A DNA stretch of 64,000 nt from Vibrio splendidus (GTDB lineage Bacteria > Pseudomonadota > Gammaproteobacteria > Enterobacterales > Vibrionaceae): contig NZ_LNRF01000001.1 of the NCBI RefSeq assembly GCF_001557875.1, positions 1,116,001-1,180,000 of the forward strand, read 5' to 3'. The notes under the pieces are model-generated. The model worked only from the letters and a program-made list of their open reading frames with translations, was not told the DNA's origin and did no database searches. How positions within the stretch are numbered: position 1 is the first letter of the stretch; every line of letters starts with the position of its first letter. Both the position numbers and the translations under genes were made by a program. This document shows, piece by piece, positions 8,730 to 16,548 of this stretch.

Positions 8730-9904
8730 TGAAACAGATATGGATATTAGTGGGCTTGTTGTTAATGCCCCTTACAACACAAGCGCAAGAGCTGACCCAA
8801 TATACTGCTATTCGTGTTCAAAAGGCGAATAAGCTTGCTCAAGATGAACAGGTTAAACAGGCAATTGATGTACTTGTAGGCTTAGAGCTTTCTAAAGGCT
8901 ACGACAAAGCATACGTAGCTCGTATGCTGGGTGTGTTTTACTGGCAAGATGGCAAAACTGACGCGGCGATCAAGCAGCTAACTTACGCGGTCGATACTGA
9001 TTTGCTGGTGGATGAGCAAGCTTGGATAACGAAGCGTATGCTTGCCGATCTGCTATTAAACGATCAGCAGTTCAAAAATGCGCTTCCACATTACTATGAG
9101 TTAGTAAAAACAGCACCAGAGGCTGAAAAGAAAGACGTGCTTTGGATGCGAATTGCACAAGCTGAATACCAAATTGAAAACTGGTCGAAAGTCCTAGTGG
9201 CCATCGGTAATCATGACAAGTTCAATTCAAAACCAGAGTTATCAGCTCTATCGCTAAAACTGGGCGCACAGCTTCAGTTAAAGCAGTGGAAACAGTCTAT
9301 TCCGACACTGGAAAGCTTGATTGAACTTCAACCAGAAAAAGACAACTGGTGGCGTCAACTTGTGGGTATTCAGTTAAGACTAGAACGTAACCGCGATGCA
9401 TTGAACACGCTAGCGCTAGCTGATCTTCAAGGTGTTGAACTGAAGAACTCAGATCGCCGCTTGCTTGCACAGCTTTACGCGAAACGCGGCATTCCAGAGC
9501 GCGCAGCGCAAGAAATTAGTAAGTTAGACGATGCGAACAGTGACGTTCAACTTCTCGCAGAGCAAGCAACTTACTGGCAGCTAGCGAAAGAGTGGGACAA
9601 TGCGATTGAAGTGTGGACGTTAGCGTCTAAAAAAGACACTCAGTATCATTGGAATGTGGCCCAGCTATTGGTTCAGCAAGGTTACTACGACCGAGCTCTG
9701 GTTGTGTTAGATAAAGTGAAAGATAAGAACAAGCAAGCCGACGTCGCATTAGCGAAAGTACGTTCATGGTACAAGTTAAAGAATCTTGATAATGCTCTTG
9801 CTCAAGCTAAGCGTGCGAACAACATTGAACCGTCTTCTGAAGCAAAAGGTTGGATTAAATATCTGACTCAGCTAAGAACAGTCAGTGATAACGGCAACGT
9901 CTAA
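8726..9904 (+). CDS. TPR-repeat periplasmic protein of the TonB2 operon
   Basis: A 392-residue protein with a signal peptide (about 1-20, ending TTQA) followed by a run of helix-turn-helix tetratricopeptide-like repeats from about residue 25 to 380 (for example AKRGIPERAAQEISKL and LVQQGYYDRALVVLDKV). TPR arrays bind peptides or proteins. It is the last gene of the TonB2 operon, coupled to tonB2 through an ATGA overlap, and its Vibrio cholerae counterpart sits in the same place. It is inferred to scaffold or modulate the TonB2 complex; no direct function is known to me. A strong terminator follows. Confidence 0.85.
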   Translation: MMKQIWILVGLLLMPLTTQAQELTQYTAIRVQKANKLAQDEQVKQAIDVLVGLELSKGYDKAYVARMLGVFYWQDGKTDAAIKQLTYAVDTDLLVDEQAWITKRMLADLLLNDQQFKNALPHYYELVKTAPEAEKKDVLWMRIAQAEYQIENWSKVLVAIGNHDKFNSKPELSALSLKLGAQLQLKQWKQSIPTLESLIELQPEKDNWWRQLVGIQLRLERNRDALNTLALADLQGVELKNSDRRLLAQLYAKRGIPERAAQEISKLDDANSDVQLLAEQATYWQLAKEWDNAIEVWTLASKKDTQYHWNVAQLLVQQGYYDRALVVLDKVKDKNKQADVALAKVRSWYKLKNLDNALAQAKRANNIEPSSEAKGWIKYLTQLRTVSDNGNV

Positions 9905-9947
9905 GCTCTGATAGCAGTACAGAAAACAAGAGAAAGTTGAAAACAAG

Positions 9948-9987
9948 AAAGGGTGTCGTTTGATCGTTCAAATGACACCCTTTTAAT
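9948..9987. terminator. Strong bidirectional terminator
   Basis: A 16-bp stem, AAAGGGTGTCGTTTGA paired with TCAAATGACACCCTTT around TCGT, followed by T-rich sequence. It ends the TonB2 operon and the convergent small lipoprotein gene. Confidence 0.9.
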
Positions 9988-10025
9988 TTCGGCGACTTAG
10001 CTCATCTATCGTTATTGTGGCTTGG

Positions 10026-10346
10026 TTAAGGTTCGCACATCGTGCCACTTGGTGTTGCACTTTGAATTATGCCGTTGGTATCTGCAATCCAGTTAATGGT
10101 GCAGTCGCGATAAGGATTTTTAAAGGCATGCAGCGTATAGCCATTGTCTAGTGGCTTCTTAGTCTCAATCCAAGCATAGTTTCGAGATGCCCAAAAACTA
10201 ATAGGGCGTGAGCGTTCGGTGAGATACTGCTCTTGAACATCACTTATGCTTGCACCTATGTATTGTTGAATATGTTCTTCCGTGCTGGTTATTTGGCTGG
10301 TACACGCCGTTGCTAGCGTAGCAAAAGCCAAAACAATAATACGCAT
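10026..10346 (-). CDS. Small lipoprotein, unknown function
   Basis: A 106-residue protein with an N-terminal lipoprotein signal: MRIIVLAFATLATAC, lipobox LATAC with the acylated Cys at residue 15. The mature part is about 90 residues and contains two further cysteines (YRDCTINW and GTMCEP) that could pair. I do not recognise a family. The start at 10346 is preferred over one seven codons upstream because an AAAGGA ribosome site precedes it and because the signal peptide then begins normally. It lies on the opposite strand between two iron operons, and its link to them is only positional. Confidence 0.7.
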   Translation of the reverse strand: MRIIVLAFATLATACTSQITSTEEHIQQYIGASISDVQEQYLTERSRPISFWASRNYAWIETKKPLDNGYTLHAFKNPYRDCTINWIADTNGIIQSATPSGTMCEP

Positions 10347-10511
10347 TTCAAATCCTTTTAAGCTCAATTGGCTATCATCAAACCAGTGATTGGTTCAACT
10401 TTAAATAAACCATATCAACCGATGAACCATCGTTTGTATGATCGTAAAAGTGAGCCAACGATCAAATAGTCCCAACTTTCTATCCTTAAAGCCACAACTG
10501 CTACCTTAAAC

Positions 10512-10545
10512 CAATCTCAATCAAGTATGTTGAGATTGAGTTTTT
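10512..10545 (+). terminator. Orphan Rho-independent terminator
   Basis: CAATCTCAA and TTGAGATTG form a perfect 9-bp stem followed by AGTTTTTTT. No plus-strand gene ends upstream of it within 600 bp, so it may end a small RNA or an upstream leader. Confidence 0.7.
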
Positions 10546-10688
10546 TTGAGGTTTGACCCTGTTATCGATAACCTTTAACAGAACTCATCAACTCCCTCTA
10601 GTACAAGTTAACAAGAATATGCATACAGTTCGATTACTTCCCACGTAATGTTATGTAAATTTTCTTACGCCACTCGGCAAACGTAAAC

Positions 10689-10722
10689 AATGTAAATTGA
10701 ATGCCAATACGAATGATTATCA
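10689..10722 (+). promoter_or_regulatory. Fur-box promoter block of the PepSY-led iron operon
   Basis: The 19-mer at 10703-10721 matches the Fur consensus at 13 of 19 positions with a perfect AATGATTATC-like right half. The 34-bp block is 28/34 identical to the one before the siderophore receptor (2549-2582), which argues for shared control. Confidence 0.7.
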
Positions 10723-10761
10723 ACTAAATTATCGCCATAAAATTTATAGGTATTGGTTTAT

Positions 10762-11391
10762 ATGTCGTTAAAAAGTAGGGCGGTTCAGTCATGGGCTCGT
10801 CGACTTCATGTTTATATTTCTATGGCACTTCTGTTCGTGGTTCTTTTTTTCTCAGTGACAGGTATCACCCTGAACCGACCTGAGTTATTCGAATCTAGCC
10901 AACCCAATATCCAACGCTCTACGCTAACGCTTCCTACGAGTTTATTTACGATCCAAGACGGACGTTTAAAAGCCGATGAGACAGGCTTTGAAGCGTTTCT
11001 GCTTGAAGAAGCCAACCTCTCCGGTGTTCCTTCAGGTTTGGACATCTACGCAGAGATTGAAGACGGTGAGTTGCTCATCGGTGAAGTGTCTATGGACTTC
11101 AAAGGACCAGGCTACAACGCTTCCGTGTTTGTTGACGTCACCTCTGAAATGGTAGAAATCGAAACCACTAATTACGGCGTTATCGCATTGTTGAACGATC
11201 TACACAAAGGTCGTAACAGCGGTGAAGTATGGAAATGGTTTATCGATATCAGCGCGCTATTGATGATCTTCTTTGTGCTGACTGGCGTGTGCTTACTGTT
11301 ACCTAAGAAAAAGACACTCAATACCTCCATCAAGTGGACAGTGTTTGGGTCTGCAATCTCACTTGTTATCTATTTTGTCGCCGTCCCTTAA
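10762..11391 (+). CDS. PepSY-associated membrane protein (FpvG-like iron reductase candidate)
   Basis: A 209-residue inner-membrane protein: basic N-terminus, a transmembrane helix at about 18-40 with the PepSY_TM signature (HVYISMALLFVVLFFSVTG, ITLNRPE), a periplasmic PepSY-like region (about 45-150), the conserved NDLHKGRNSG...WKWFIDISALLM motif with its His, and two C-terminal helices. This architecture is that of the short PepSY proteins that include FpvG, the inner-membrane component needed for reductive iron release from pyoverdine in Pseudomonas. His residues near the membrane helices (HVY and LHKG) could bind haem. Start ATG at 10762 is chosen over a TTG nine bases upstream. It opens a nine-gene operon behind a Fur-like box. 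The reductase role is inferred from family and context. Confidence 0.82.
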   Translation: MSLKSRAVQSWARRLHVYISMALLFVVLFFSVTGITLNRPELFESSQPNIQRSTLTLPTSLFTIQDGRLKADETGFEAFLLEEANLSGVPSGLDIYAEIEDGELLIGEVSMDFKGPGYNASVFVDVTSEMVEIETTNYGVIALLNDLHKGRNSGEVWKWFIDISALLMIFFVLTGVCLLLPKKKTLNTSIKWTVFGSAISLVIYFVAVP

Positions 11392-11462
11392 CACTTGATT
11401 CGATTGATGAATCGGATTGAAGAACGAACTTAAGGTTAAACGGATTTAAAAGGTTGTTAAAC

Positions 11463-11981
11463 ATGAAAAAAATGAACTGGAGTAAGGCACTTCTTGCTTT
11501 ATCTCTTTTGCCAAGCCTTGGTATGGCACAAGCGATCCCTGATACGGCAAAACTTGATGTCAGCCTTGAGCTTCCAAAGATTGATACCTCGATGTATGCG
11601 CGTCCTTATGTGGCGGTATGGGTTGAGAACAGCGAGCGAAAGTCAGTGAAAACCATTGAGCTTTGGGTCGGTAAAGACGAATGGCTTAAGGATCTACGGA
11701 GCTGGTGGAGAAAAGTTGGACGTTACGATCGCGAACTCGTTGACGCTGTAACATCCGCAACGCGTCCAGCTGGCAAGTACCGTTTCGTTTGGGATGGTAA
11801 GAGCGATGACGGCCAAGCTCTAGAGCAAGGCGAATACACGGTTCATATCGAAGTTGTTCGTGAACACGGCGGCCGTAACTACCTTCGTCAAAAAGTATCA
11901 CTCACAGATTCAAACGCTTCTTATGAGCTAAAGGCAACAGAAGAGACAGGTGAAATCACACTGAATTACGTCGCTAAATAG
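11463..11981 (+). CDS. DUF2271 periplasmic protein
   Basis: A 172-residue secreted protein. Residues 1-25 form a signal peptide ending GMAQA. The mature part is a beta-rich domain of the DUF2271 type: AVWVENSERKSVKTIELWVG, KWLKDLRSWW-like tryptophan segment, and a FlgD-like strand pattern (GKYRFVWDGKSDDGQ...GEYTVHIEVVREHGG). Proteins of this family sit next to PepSY membrane proteins in iron and flavin-linked operons; by position it corresponds to FpvH in the Pseudomonas operon. A partner of the PepSY protein in periplasmic electron transfer or complex assembly is an inference. Start at 11463 is chosen over an upstream TTG because the signal peptide then starts MKKMN. Confidence 0.8.
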   Translation: MKKMNWSKALLALSLLPSLGMAQAIPDTAKLDVSLELPKIDTSMYARPYVAVWVENSERKSVKTIELWVGKDEWLKDLRSWWRKVGRYDRELVDAVTSATRPAGKYRFVWDGKSDDGQALEQGEYTVHIEVVREHGGRNYLRQKVSLTDSNASYELKATEETGEITLNYVAK

Positions 11982-12104
11982 AAAGCGCAGTAGTTAATAG
12001 CGAGTAGTTTAAGAATCTGAAAAGAATCTGAAAAGAATCGACAGTCGTCATCGTAGGCTCAGTTTGAGCGACACGGCTACCAATTATAAATAATGGAATT
12101 GAAC

Positions 12105-12941
12105 ATGATGAAACAGACAAAAATCAAAGCACTTGCTCTAGCGGGTGTGATGGCATTCGGCCTAGCAACAACGACAACAGCACAAGCTCACCCACGTTGG
12201 ATCTTGCCGTCTCACTTTACTGTGTCTAAAGAAGGTGGTGATTGGTTAACGTTCGATGTTACTGCGTCTCACGGTACGTTTGTTTTTGATAAGCCTGCTG
12301 GCAGCGAAAATGCTCATGTCATCATGCCTGATGGTCGCAGCGAGCGTCCTAACTTTGTGATTCGTGGCAAGCGTCGTTCAATCTTCGACTTCTATTTTGA
12401 AGAAGAAGGGACACATAAAGTGGCGATCAACAATGAACCGTCTTACTACACACAATACAAAGCGGGCCGCCGTGACACGGTGAAATGGATGAAGGCAAAC
12501 AAAGCGGAGCGTGATTCTGTGCTTCCTGAAAAATCACGTGACGTGGTAACACAAATCAGCTTCACGCGCGCAGAAAGCTACATCACGGTAGGTAAGCCAA
12601 CAGATTCAGTCTTCAAAATTGAAGGCAAGCTTCTTGAAATGAAGCCTGTGACACACCCATCAGACATCGTTGAAGGCGAACCGGTGACATTCCAGTTCTT
12701 CTACAACGGTGATGTTCAGAAAGGCGTGAAGGCGGAAATCACACGTGAAGGTACGCTTTACCGCAACCACCAAGAGCAGATTGACGTGGTGAGCGATGAG
12801 AACGGCGAAATCACCTTTACTCCAGACGTAGCGGGTCGTTACGTAATGAAAGCGAACTACAAAGGTGAGTTGATTGACAATCCACTGGCAGACAAAGCAA
12901 GCGCGAACGTTCACCTAACGTTCGAAACACTGCTTCAATAA
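12105..12941 (+). CDS. DUF4198 periplasmic metal-binding-type protein
   Basis: A 278-residue secreted protein with a signal peptide ending TTAQA and a mature chain that would start HPRWILPSHF. This is the usual look of DUF4198 proteins (related to the NikK/NikM-type periplasmic domains), where an N-terminal His after cleavage can bind a metal. Two beta-sandwich parts follow: about residues 30-120 (with the ASHGTFVFDKP His) and about 180-278 (EGEPVTFQFFYNGDVQKGVKAEITREG, ending HLTFET). The operon context suggests handling of iron in the periplasm; by position it would match FpvJ. Start 12105 has GGA eight bases upstream; 12093 is also possible. A hairpin that may attenuate transcription follows. 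Confidence 0.82.
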   Translation: MMKQTKIKALALAGVMAFGLATTTTAQAHPRWILPSHFTVSKEGGDWLTFDVTASHGTFVFDKPAGSENAHVIMPDGRSERPNFVIRGKRRSIFDFYFEEEGTHKVAINNEPSYYTQYKAGRRDTVKWMKANKAERDSVLPEKSRDVVTQISFTRAESYITVGKPTDSVFKIEGKLLEMKPVTHPSDIVEGEPVTFQFFYNGDVQKGVKAEITREGTLYRNHQEQIDVVSDENGEITFTPDVAGRYVMKANYKGELIDNPLADKASANVHLTFETLLQ

Positions 12942-12986
12942 TTGTGCTATCGGGGGCTAGGTTCCTGATTAAGCGACCAAAAACTT

Positions 12987-13006
12987 AAGGGCTCATTGGA
13001 GCCCTT
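12987..13006 (+). terminator. Intra-operon hairpin (weak terminator or attenuator)
   Basis: AAGGGCTC and GAGCCCTT form a perfect 8-bp stem around ATTG, with only a short T run after it. It lies between the DUF4198 gene and the next gene of the same operon, so it may lower expression of the distal genes or protect the upstream mRNA from decay. Confidence 0.5.
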
Positions 13007-13056
13007 TATCGCTCAGTTTATTACTGAGAATTTGCACTGTGGCTAGGGTACGAACC

Positions 13057-13392
13057 ATGACAATAAAAACAAAACTTAACGCATTAATGACTCCTTGCTT
13101 AGCTCTGGGATTTGGTTTCGCTGCATTACCTGCGCAAGCACACTTTCCATTGATGAGCTGCTGGTTTGAAGGCAAAACCGTGGCTTGCGAAGCTGGCTAT
13201 TCAGACGGTAGTAAAGCGATTGATTACGCGGTTGAGATGTACGACTACGAAGACAACTTGATTGCGAAAGAGATGACGGATAAGCGCTCTATCGTTGAGT
13301 TTCCAAACCCAGACACTGAGTTCTATCTTGTGTTTGATTCAGGCCACGAGTTTCCTGTTGAAGTGGACGTTGTTGAGATCAGTGAGAAATGA
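13057..13392 (+). CDS. Small periplasmic protein of the iron operon, unknown family
   Basis: A 111-residue secreted protein. The signal peptide ends PAQA and the mature protein would begin HFPLMSCWFEGKTVAC, so again a His is exposed at the new N-terminus. Two cysteines (near mature residues 7 and 16) may pair. The rest looks like a short beta-sandwich (AVEMYDYEDNLIAKE, TEFYLVFDSGHEFPVEVDVVEI). I do not recognise a family with certainty. It may bind or pass a metal, in view of its neighbours. ATG at 13057 is chosen because AGGG lies just upstream and because an earlier GTG would add six unneeded residues. It overlaps the next gene by ATGA. Confidence 0.75.
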   Translation: MTIKTKLNALMTPCLALGFGFAALPAQAHFPLMSCWFEGKTVACEAGYSDGSKAIDYAVEMYDYEDNLIAKEMTDKRSIVEFPNPDTEFYLVFDSGHEFPVEVDVVEISEK

Positions 13393-13985
13393 TGATTCAA
13401 GGTGTACGTGCTGACACGGGTGGCAGAGAAGGCAAATGGGTAGGGCTGATCATTGTGTTCATTCTGAGCTTTGCCACGGTTGCTATTCCATTTCACCAAG
13501 CAGAATCGCATATCAAAGCGGCACTTGATCATCAAATCTTAGTGACCGATGTCGAACAAGAAAATTTGGCGATGTTATCAGAGCTGCGTTTGGCTCATGA
13601 AGAGATTCGTGACCTACGTATTGACTCAGATGGCGAATGGCCGAGTGTCGCGTCACTTAAAGATGAATGGGTTGCGCCATTTGTAGAAGACCAAAGTTGG
13701 AAGCGCAAAGGTTCTCATACTTGGTTATTGGACGAGCGTGGTTATTATTTTTCTACTCCAAGTGAATATGCGACACCAAGTGAACAAGCTGCGCCAACCG
13801 ATCATGGTTCTGCGGATTCCTTTATTTTAAACGCGAACAGCGTTTCTCCGGAAATCTGGATCTTCTTGGGTGGTGTAGCGAAACAGCCTGATACTTTTGA
13901 CCAACAAATGCTTGAGTCTGCCGGCTGGAAAATGGTTGTGAATGAATCAGAAATCGAACTGCATCATGAAAGTGATGCTCACTAA
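13389..13985 (+). CDS. DUF6162 single-span membrane protein (FpvK-like by position)
   Basis: A 198-residue protein with one transmembrane helix at about residues 18-36 (VGLIIVFILSFATVAIPF), a short coiled coil (about 45-75) and a periplasmic tail with Trp-rich parts (SHTWLLDERGYYF, SPEIWIFLGG) and a His-rich C-terminus (ELHHESDAH). The family (DUF6162) is seen beside ABC metal transporters with PepSY, DUF2271 and DUF4198 genes. It overlaps the upstream gene by four bases. The C-terminal HHESDAH could bind a metal. Function unknown; it may anchor the periplasmic proteins at the membrane. Confidence 0.75.
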   Translation: MMIQGVRADTGGREGKWVGLIIVFILSFATVAIPFHQAESHIKAALDHQILVTDVEQENLAMLSELRLAHEEIRDLRIDSDGEWPSVASLKDEWVAPFVEDQSWKRKGSHTWLLDERGYYFSTPSEYATPSEQAAPTDHGSADSFILNANSVSPEIWIFLGGVAKQPDTFDQQMLESAGWKMVVNESEIELHHESDAH

Positions 13986-14001
13986 TAATAAGAGAATTAC
14001 T

Positions 14002-14937
14002 ATGCGAATTATGACTCTGTTCATGTCGTTATTAGCGGTGTTCATGGCACCGAGTGCATTAGCAAAAGAATACACGGTTGACAGTAACAAACTGACGATT
14101 GGTATCACACTTCAACCTTACTACAGCTATGTGAAAGCCGTAGTCGGCGACAAAGTGAACATTCTTCCTTTGGTTGACGCGGGTTTTAACCCACATAACT
14201 ACCTACCACAACCTAACGACCTGAAGCGATTGAGCCAGATGGATGCAATCGTAGTAAACGGAATTGGACACGACGACTTTGCGCTTAAAGTAATTGCAGC
14301 AGCGCAACGTGATGATTTGGTTGTGATCGAAGCAAACAAAGAAGTGCCTTTACTTCCGGCTCTTGGTCAGTCTGTTGGTCAGGGCGCTGTTAACCCGCAT
14401 ACCTTTGTTGGGCTTTCGACAACTATTCAAAAGGTTTACACCATTGCCAGTGAAGTTTCTAAGCTCGACCCAGACAACGCTGCGTTTTATCGCAAGAATG
14501 CGCGCAAGTACGCAAAACAATTTCGTTTCATGAAACGTGAGGCGATGTTGTCACTGGGTGAGTTAGATACATCAGGCATGAAGGTTGCGACTACACACAA
14601 CGCTTATGGTTACATTCTTCAAGAGTTTGGTGTTGATGTGGCGGCGGTAATTGAGCCAGCACATGGTGTTGAGCCAAGTGCTAGCCAACTTCAAGAGACG
14701 ATCGAGAAGATCCGTGCATCGGGCATCGATGTTCTGTTCTACGAGTTAAACATGCCAAACCGTTTTGTTGACACGATTGAAGCGGAAACAGGCGTCCAGC
14801 TTTACCGTTTCTCTCACATGACGCACGGCGAATATGAAGACGATAAAGTAGAAGCTGAAATGAAGAAGAACCTAGAGACGTTAATCGAAGCAATGAAATT
14901 TGCGGCGGCGAACCAAGCTAAAAACGGGCACGCATAA
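14002..14937 (+). CDS. Metal ABC transporter substrate-binding protein (FpvC-like)
   Basis: A 311-residue cluster A-I (ZnuA/TroA type, PF01297) binding protein. Signal peptide 1-20 ends SALA. Candidate metal ligands lie at the family positions: the His of GFNPHNYLPQPND, the His of VNPHTFVG, the His of THNAYGY and an acidic residue near YELNMPN. There is no His-rich acidic loop as in ZnuA. In Pseudomonas the comparable FpvC binds iron freed from pyoverdine. The start at 14002 is chosen because the longer frame (from 13942) would run inside the preceding gene and would bury the signal peptide. It is followed at once by the ATPase and permease genes; the gene ends in TAATG with the ATPase start. 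Confidence 0.88.
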   Translation: MRIMTLFMSLLAVFMAPSALAKEYTVDSNKLTIGITLQPYYSYVKAVVGDKVNILPLVDAGFNPHNYLPQPNDLKRLSQMDAIVVNGIGHDDFALKVIAAAQRDDLVVIEANKEVPLLPALGQSVGQGAVNPHTFVGLSTTIQKVYTIASEVSKLDPDNAAFYRKNARKYAKQFRFMKREAMLSLGELDTSGMKVATTHNAYGYILQEFGVDVAAVIEPAHGVEPSASQLQETIEKIRASGIDVLFYELNMPNRFVDTIEAETGVQLYRFSHMTHGEYEDDKVEAEMKKNLETLIEAMKFAAANQAKNGHA

Positions 14938-15671
14938 TGCTAGGTCCATCAATCTCAATTAACAAACTGGGTCTACAGTACGATAACAACGTGATTCTTG
15001 ATGATATCTCGCTAGAACTTAAAGAGGGCGAATGTCATGTGATCATGGGGCCAAACGGAGGTGGTAAAACTTCTTTGCTGCGCTCTGTGCTTGGCCTTAC
15101 GCCTTTCTCTGGCCAAATTAATATCCACTGGCCAGAAAAGCAGAGTATTGGTTACGTACCTCAAAAAGCGACCTTCGAATCGAGCTTGCCTTTGACTGTC
15201 ATGGATTTCGTATTGCTTAACCAGACGAGAATTCCTCTGTTTTGGCGTCGTAAATCTAAGCAATTGGATTTTGCACTCGCACAATTAGATCGCGTTGGTA
15301 TGGCGACACGCAGCGACCGCCGTATGGGACAGTTGTCCGGAGGTGAACAGCAACGTGTGTTGTTTGCCCAAGCGCTGTTGGATAACCCAAGTCTATTGGT
15401 GTTGGATGAACCGACGACCGGTATGGATGAGCAGGGCGTTCGCTATCTGGAATCGCTGATTCGTGAATGCGTTGATGAAGGTCGAACTATTCTAGCGGTT
15501 CATCACGATGTAACCGCGGTGCGTCGTCTTGAAGCTAACGTACATGTCGTGAACCGATTCTTGGTGGATAGTGGTCCACACGAAAAGGTACTGCATCCAA
15601 CTAAAATCGAGAGCCTGTTCCAGCATTACAGTAGTGGCGCAGCGATGAACAAACCGAAGGAGGTTGCGTAA
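14937..15671 (+). CDS. Metal ABC transporter ATP-binding protein (FpvD-like)
   Basis: A 244-residue ABC ATPase. Walker A is GPNGGGKTSLL (about residues 38-48), the Q-loop VPQKATF, signature LSGGEQQR, Walker B LLVLDEPT and switch AVHHDVT. It belongs to the ZnuC/MntB-like subfamily that serves metal-uptake permeases of the ABC-3 family. It would energise the permease encoded next, coupled by a one-base overlap. Metal is most likely iron given the Fur-like promoter; zinc or manganese cannot be excluded from the sequence. Confidence 0.9.
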   Translation: MLGPSISINKLGLQYDNNVILDDISLELKEGECHVIMGPNGGGKTSLLRSVLGLTPFSGQINIHWPEKQSIGYVPQKATFESSLPLTVMDFVLLNQTRIPLFWRRKSKQLDFALAQLDRVGMATRSDRRMGQLSGGEQQRVLFAQALLDNPSLLVLDEPTTGMDEQGVRYLESLIRECVDEGRTILAVHHDVTAVRRLEANVHVVNRFLVDSGPHEKVLHPTKIESLFQHYSSGAAMNKPKEVA

Positions 15672-16546
15672 TGGATTGGTTACGACAACTTGCCATAAGT
15701 GGCGTGGAAGCGGGCTGGTTATCAGACAGCTTCATGTATGCCTTCATGGTCAATGGATTGGTTGCAGCATTATTACTTGGTCCGTTGCTAGGTGGACTTG
15801 GTACTTTGGTGATTGCAAAGCGTCTGGCTTTCTTCTCTGAAGCGGTAGGTCACGCGGCATTAACCGGTATCGCTATTGGTGTGTTGCTTGGCGAGCCACC
15901 AGAAAATCCGATCATTGGGCTGTTTAGCTTTTGTATGATCTTCGCTTTGCTTCTGCACTTTGTAAGAAACAGAACCAACGTGCCATACGATACCTTGGTT
16001 GGTGTGTTCCTAGCGCTGGCATTGGCAGTGGGTGCGGCGTTGCTGATGTACGTGGCTCGTAAGATCAATATTCACATGCTTGAGAACGTATTGTTTGGTT
16101 CGATCCTTACGGTAACAGATCAAGACTTAGCGATTCTCGCAGGCAGCTGTGCAATCATCATTTTGCTATTGATACCGACATTCAACCGTATCCTACTTAC
16201 CTGTATTAGCCCAGACATTGCCAAGGTACGTGGTTACAACACCAGTTTCTACGACTACTTGTTTGTCATGATGATCACATTAGTCACGATTGCAGCCGTA
16301 AAGATCGTGGGTGCTGTTTTAGTCGGCGCGTTATTGTTGATTCCGGGTGCTACGGCTCGATTGCTGACTAAACGCATGGGCAGCTTTGTTTTGCTTTCTG
16401 CGTTGCTGGCAACCACTGCTTGTTTGGTTGGCACGGTATTACCAATGGAACTTAAACTGCCAGTACCGTCGGGTGCTTCAATCATCATTGTTTCTGCGAC
16501 GTTTTTCCTTGCAGCAACACTATACCGAATTGTAAGAAAGGCGTAA
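15671..16546 (+). CDS. Metal ABC transporter permease (FpvE-like)
   Basis: A 291-residue polytopic inner-membrane protein of the ABC-3 (ZnuB/MntB) family with eight to nine predicted helices. Typical stretches are FMVNGLVAALLLGPLLGGLGTLVIAKRLAFFSEA split around the conserved GxLG and AFFSEAVGHAAL segment, and the C-terminal VGALLLIPGATARLL motif. It forms the channel that the ATPase powers. The gene is tightly packed: it begins in the ATPase stop and ends two bases before the next gene. The neighbouring fpv operon of Pseudomonas has the same ATPase-permease order. Confidence 0.9.
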   Translation: MDWLRQLAISGVEAGWLSDSFMYAFMVNGLVAALLLGPLLGGLGTLVIAKRLAFFSEAVGHAALTGIAIGVLLGEPPENPIIGLFSFCMIFALLLHFVRNRTNVPYDTLVGVFLALALAVGAALLMYVARKINIHMLENVLFGSILTVTDQDLAILAGSCAIIILLLIPTFNRILLTCISPDIAKVRGYNTSFYDYLFVMMITLVTIAAVKIVGAVLVGALLLIPGATARLLTKRMGSFVLLSALLATTACLVGTVLPMELKLPVPSGASIIIVSATFFLAATLYRIVRKA

Positions 16547-16548
16547 TC

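Larger units (their letters stand above)
10368..10761. other. Intergenic region with orphan terminator and Fur-like promoter
   Basis: About 394 bp without a supported gene. It carries an intrinsic terminator at 10512-10545 that is not downstream of any plus-strand gene, and a Fur-like promoter block at 10689-10722 for the PepSY-led operon. The left part (10370-10510) has short inverted repeats, such as GGTTCA...TGAACC, and could encode a small RNA ending at the orphan terminator. Confidence 0.55.

Noticed and set aside
10368..10510. A riboswitch before the PepSY operon
   Set aside because: The inverted repeats do not form any riboswitch class that I know; the small-RNA reading is kept only as a hypothesis.
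13942..14001. Longer N-terminus of the first binding protein
   Set aside because: It runs inside the DUF6162 gene and places non-signal residues before a good signal peptide at 14002.
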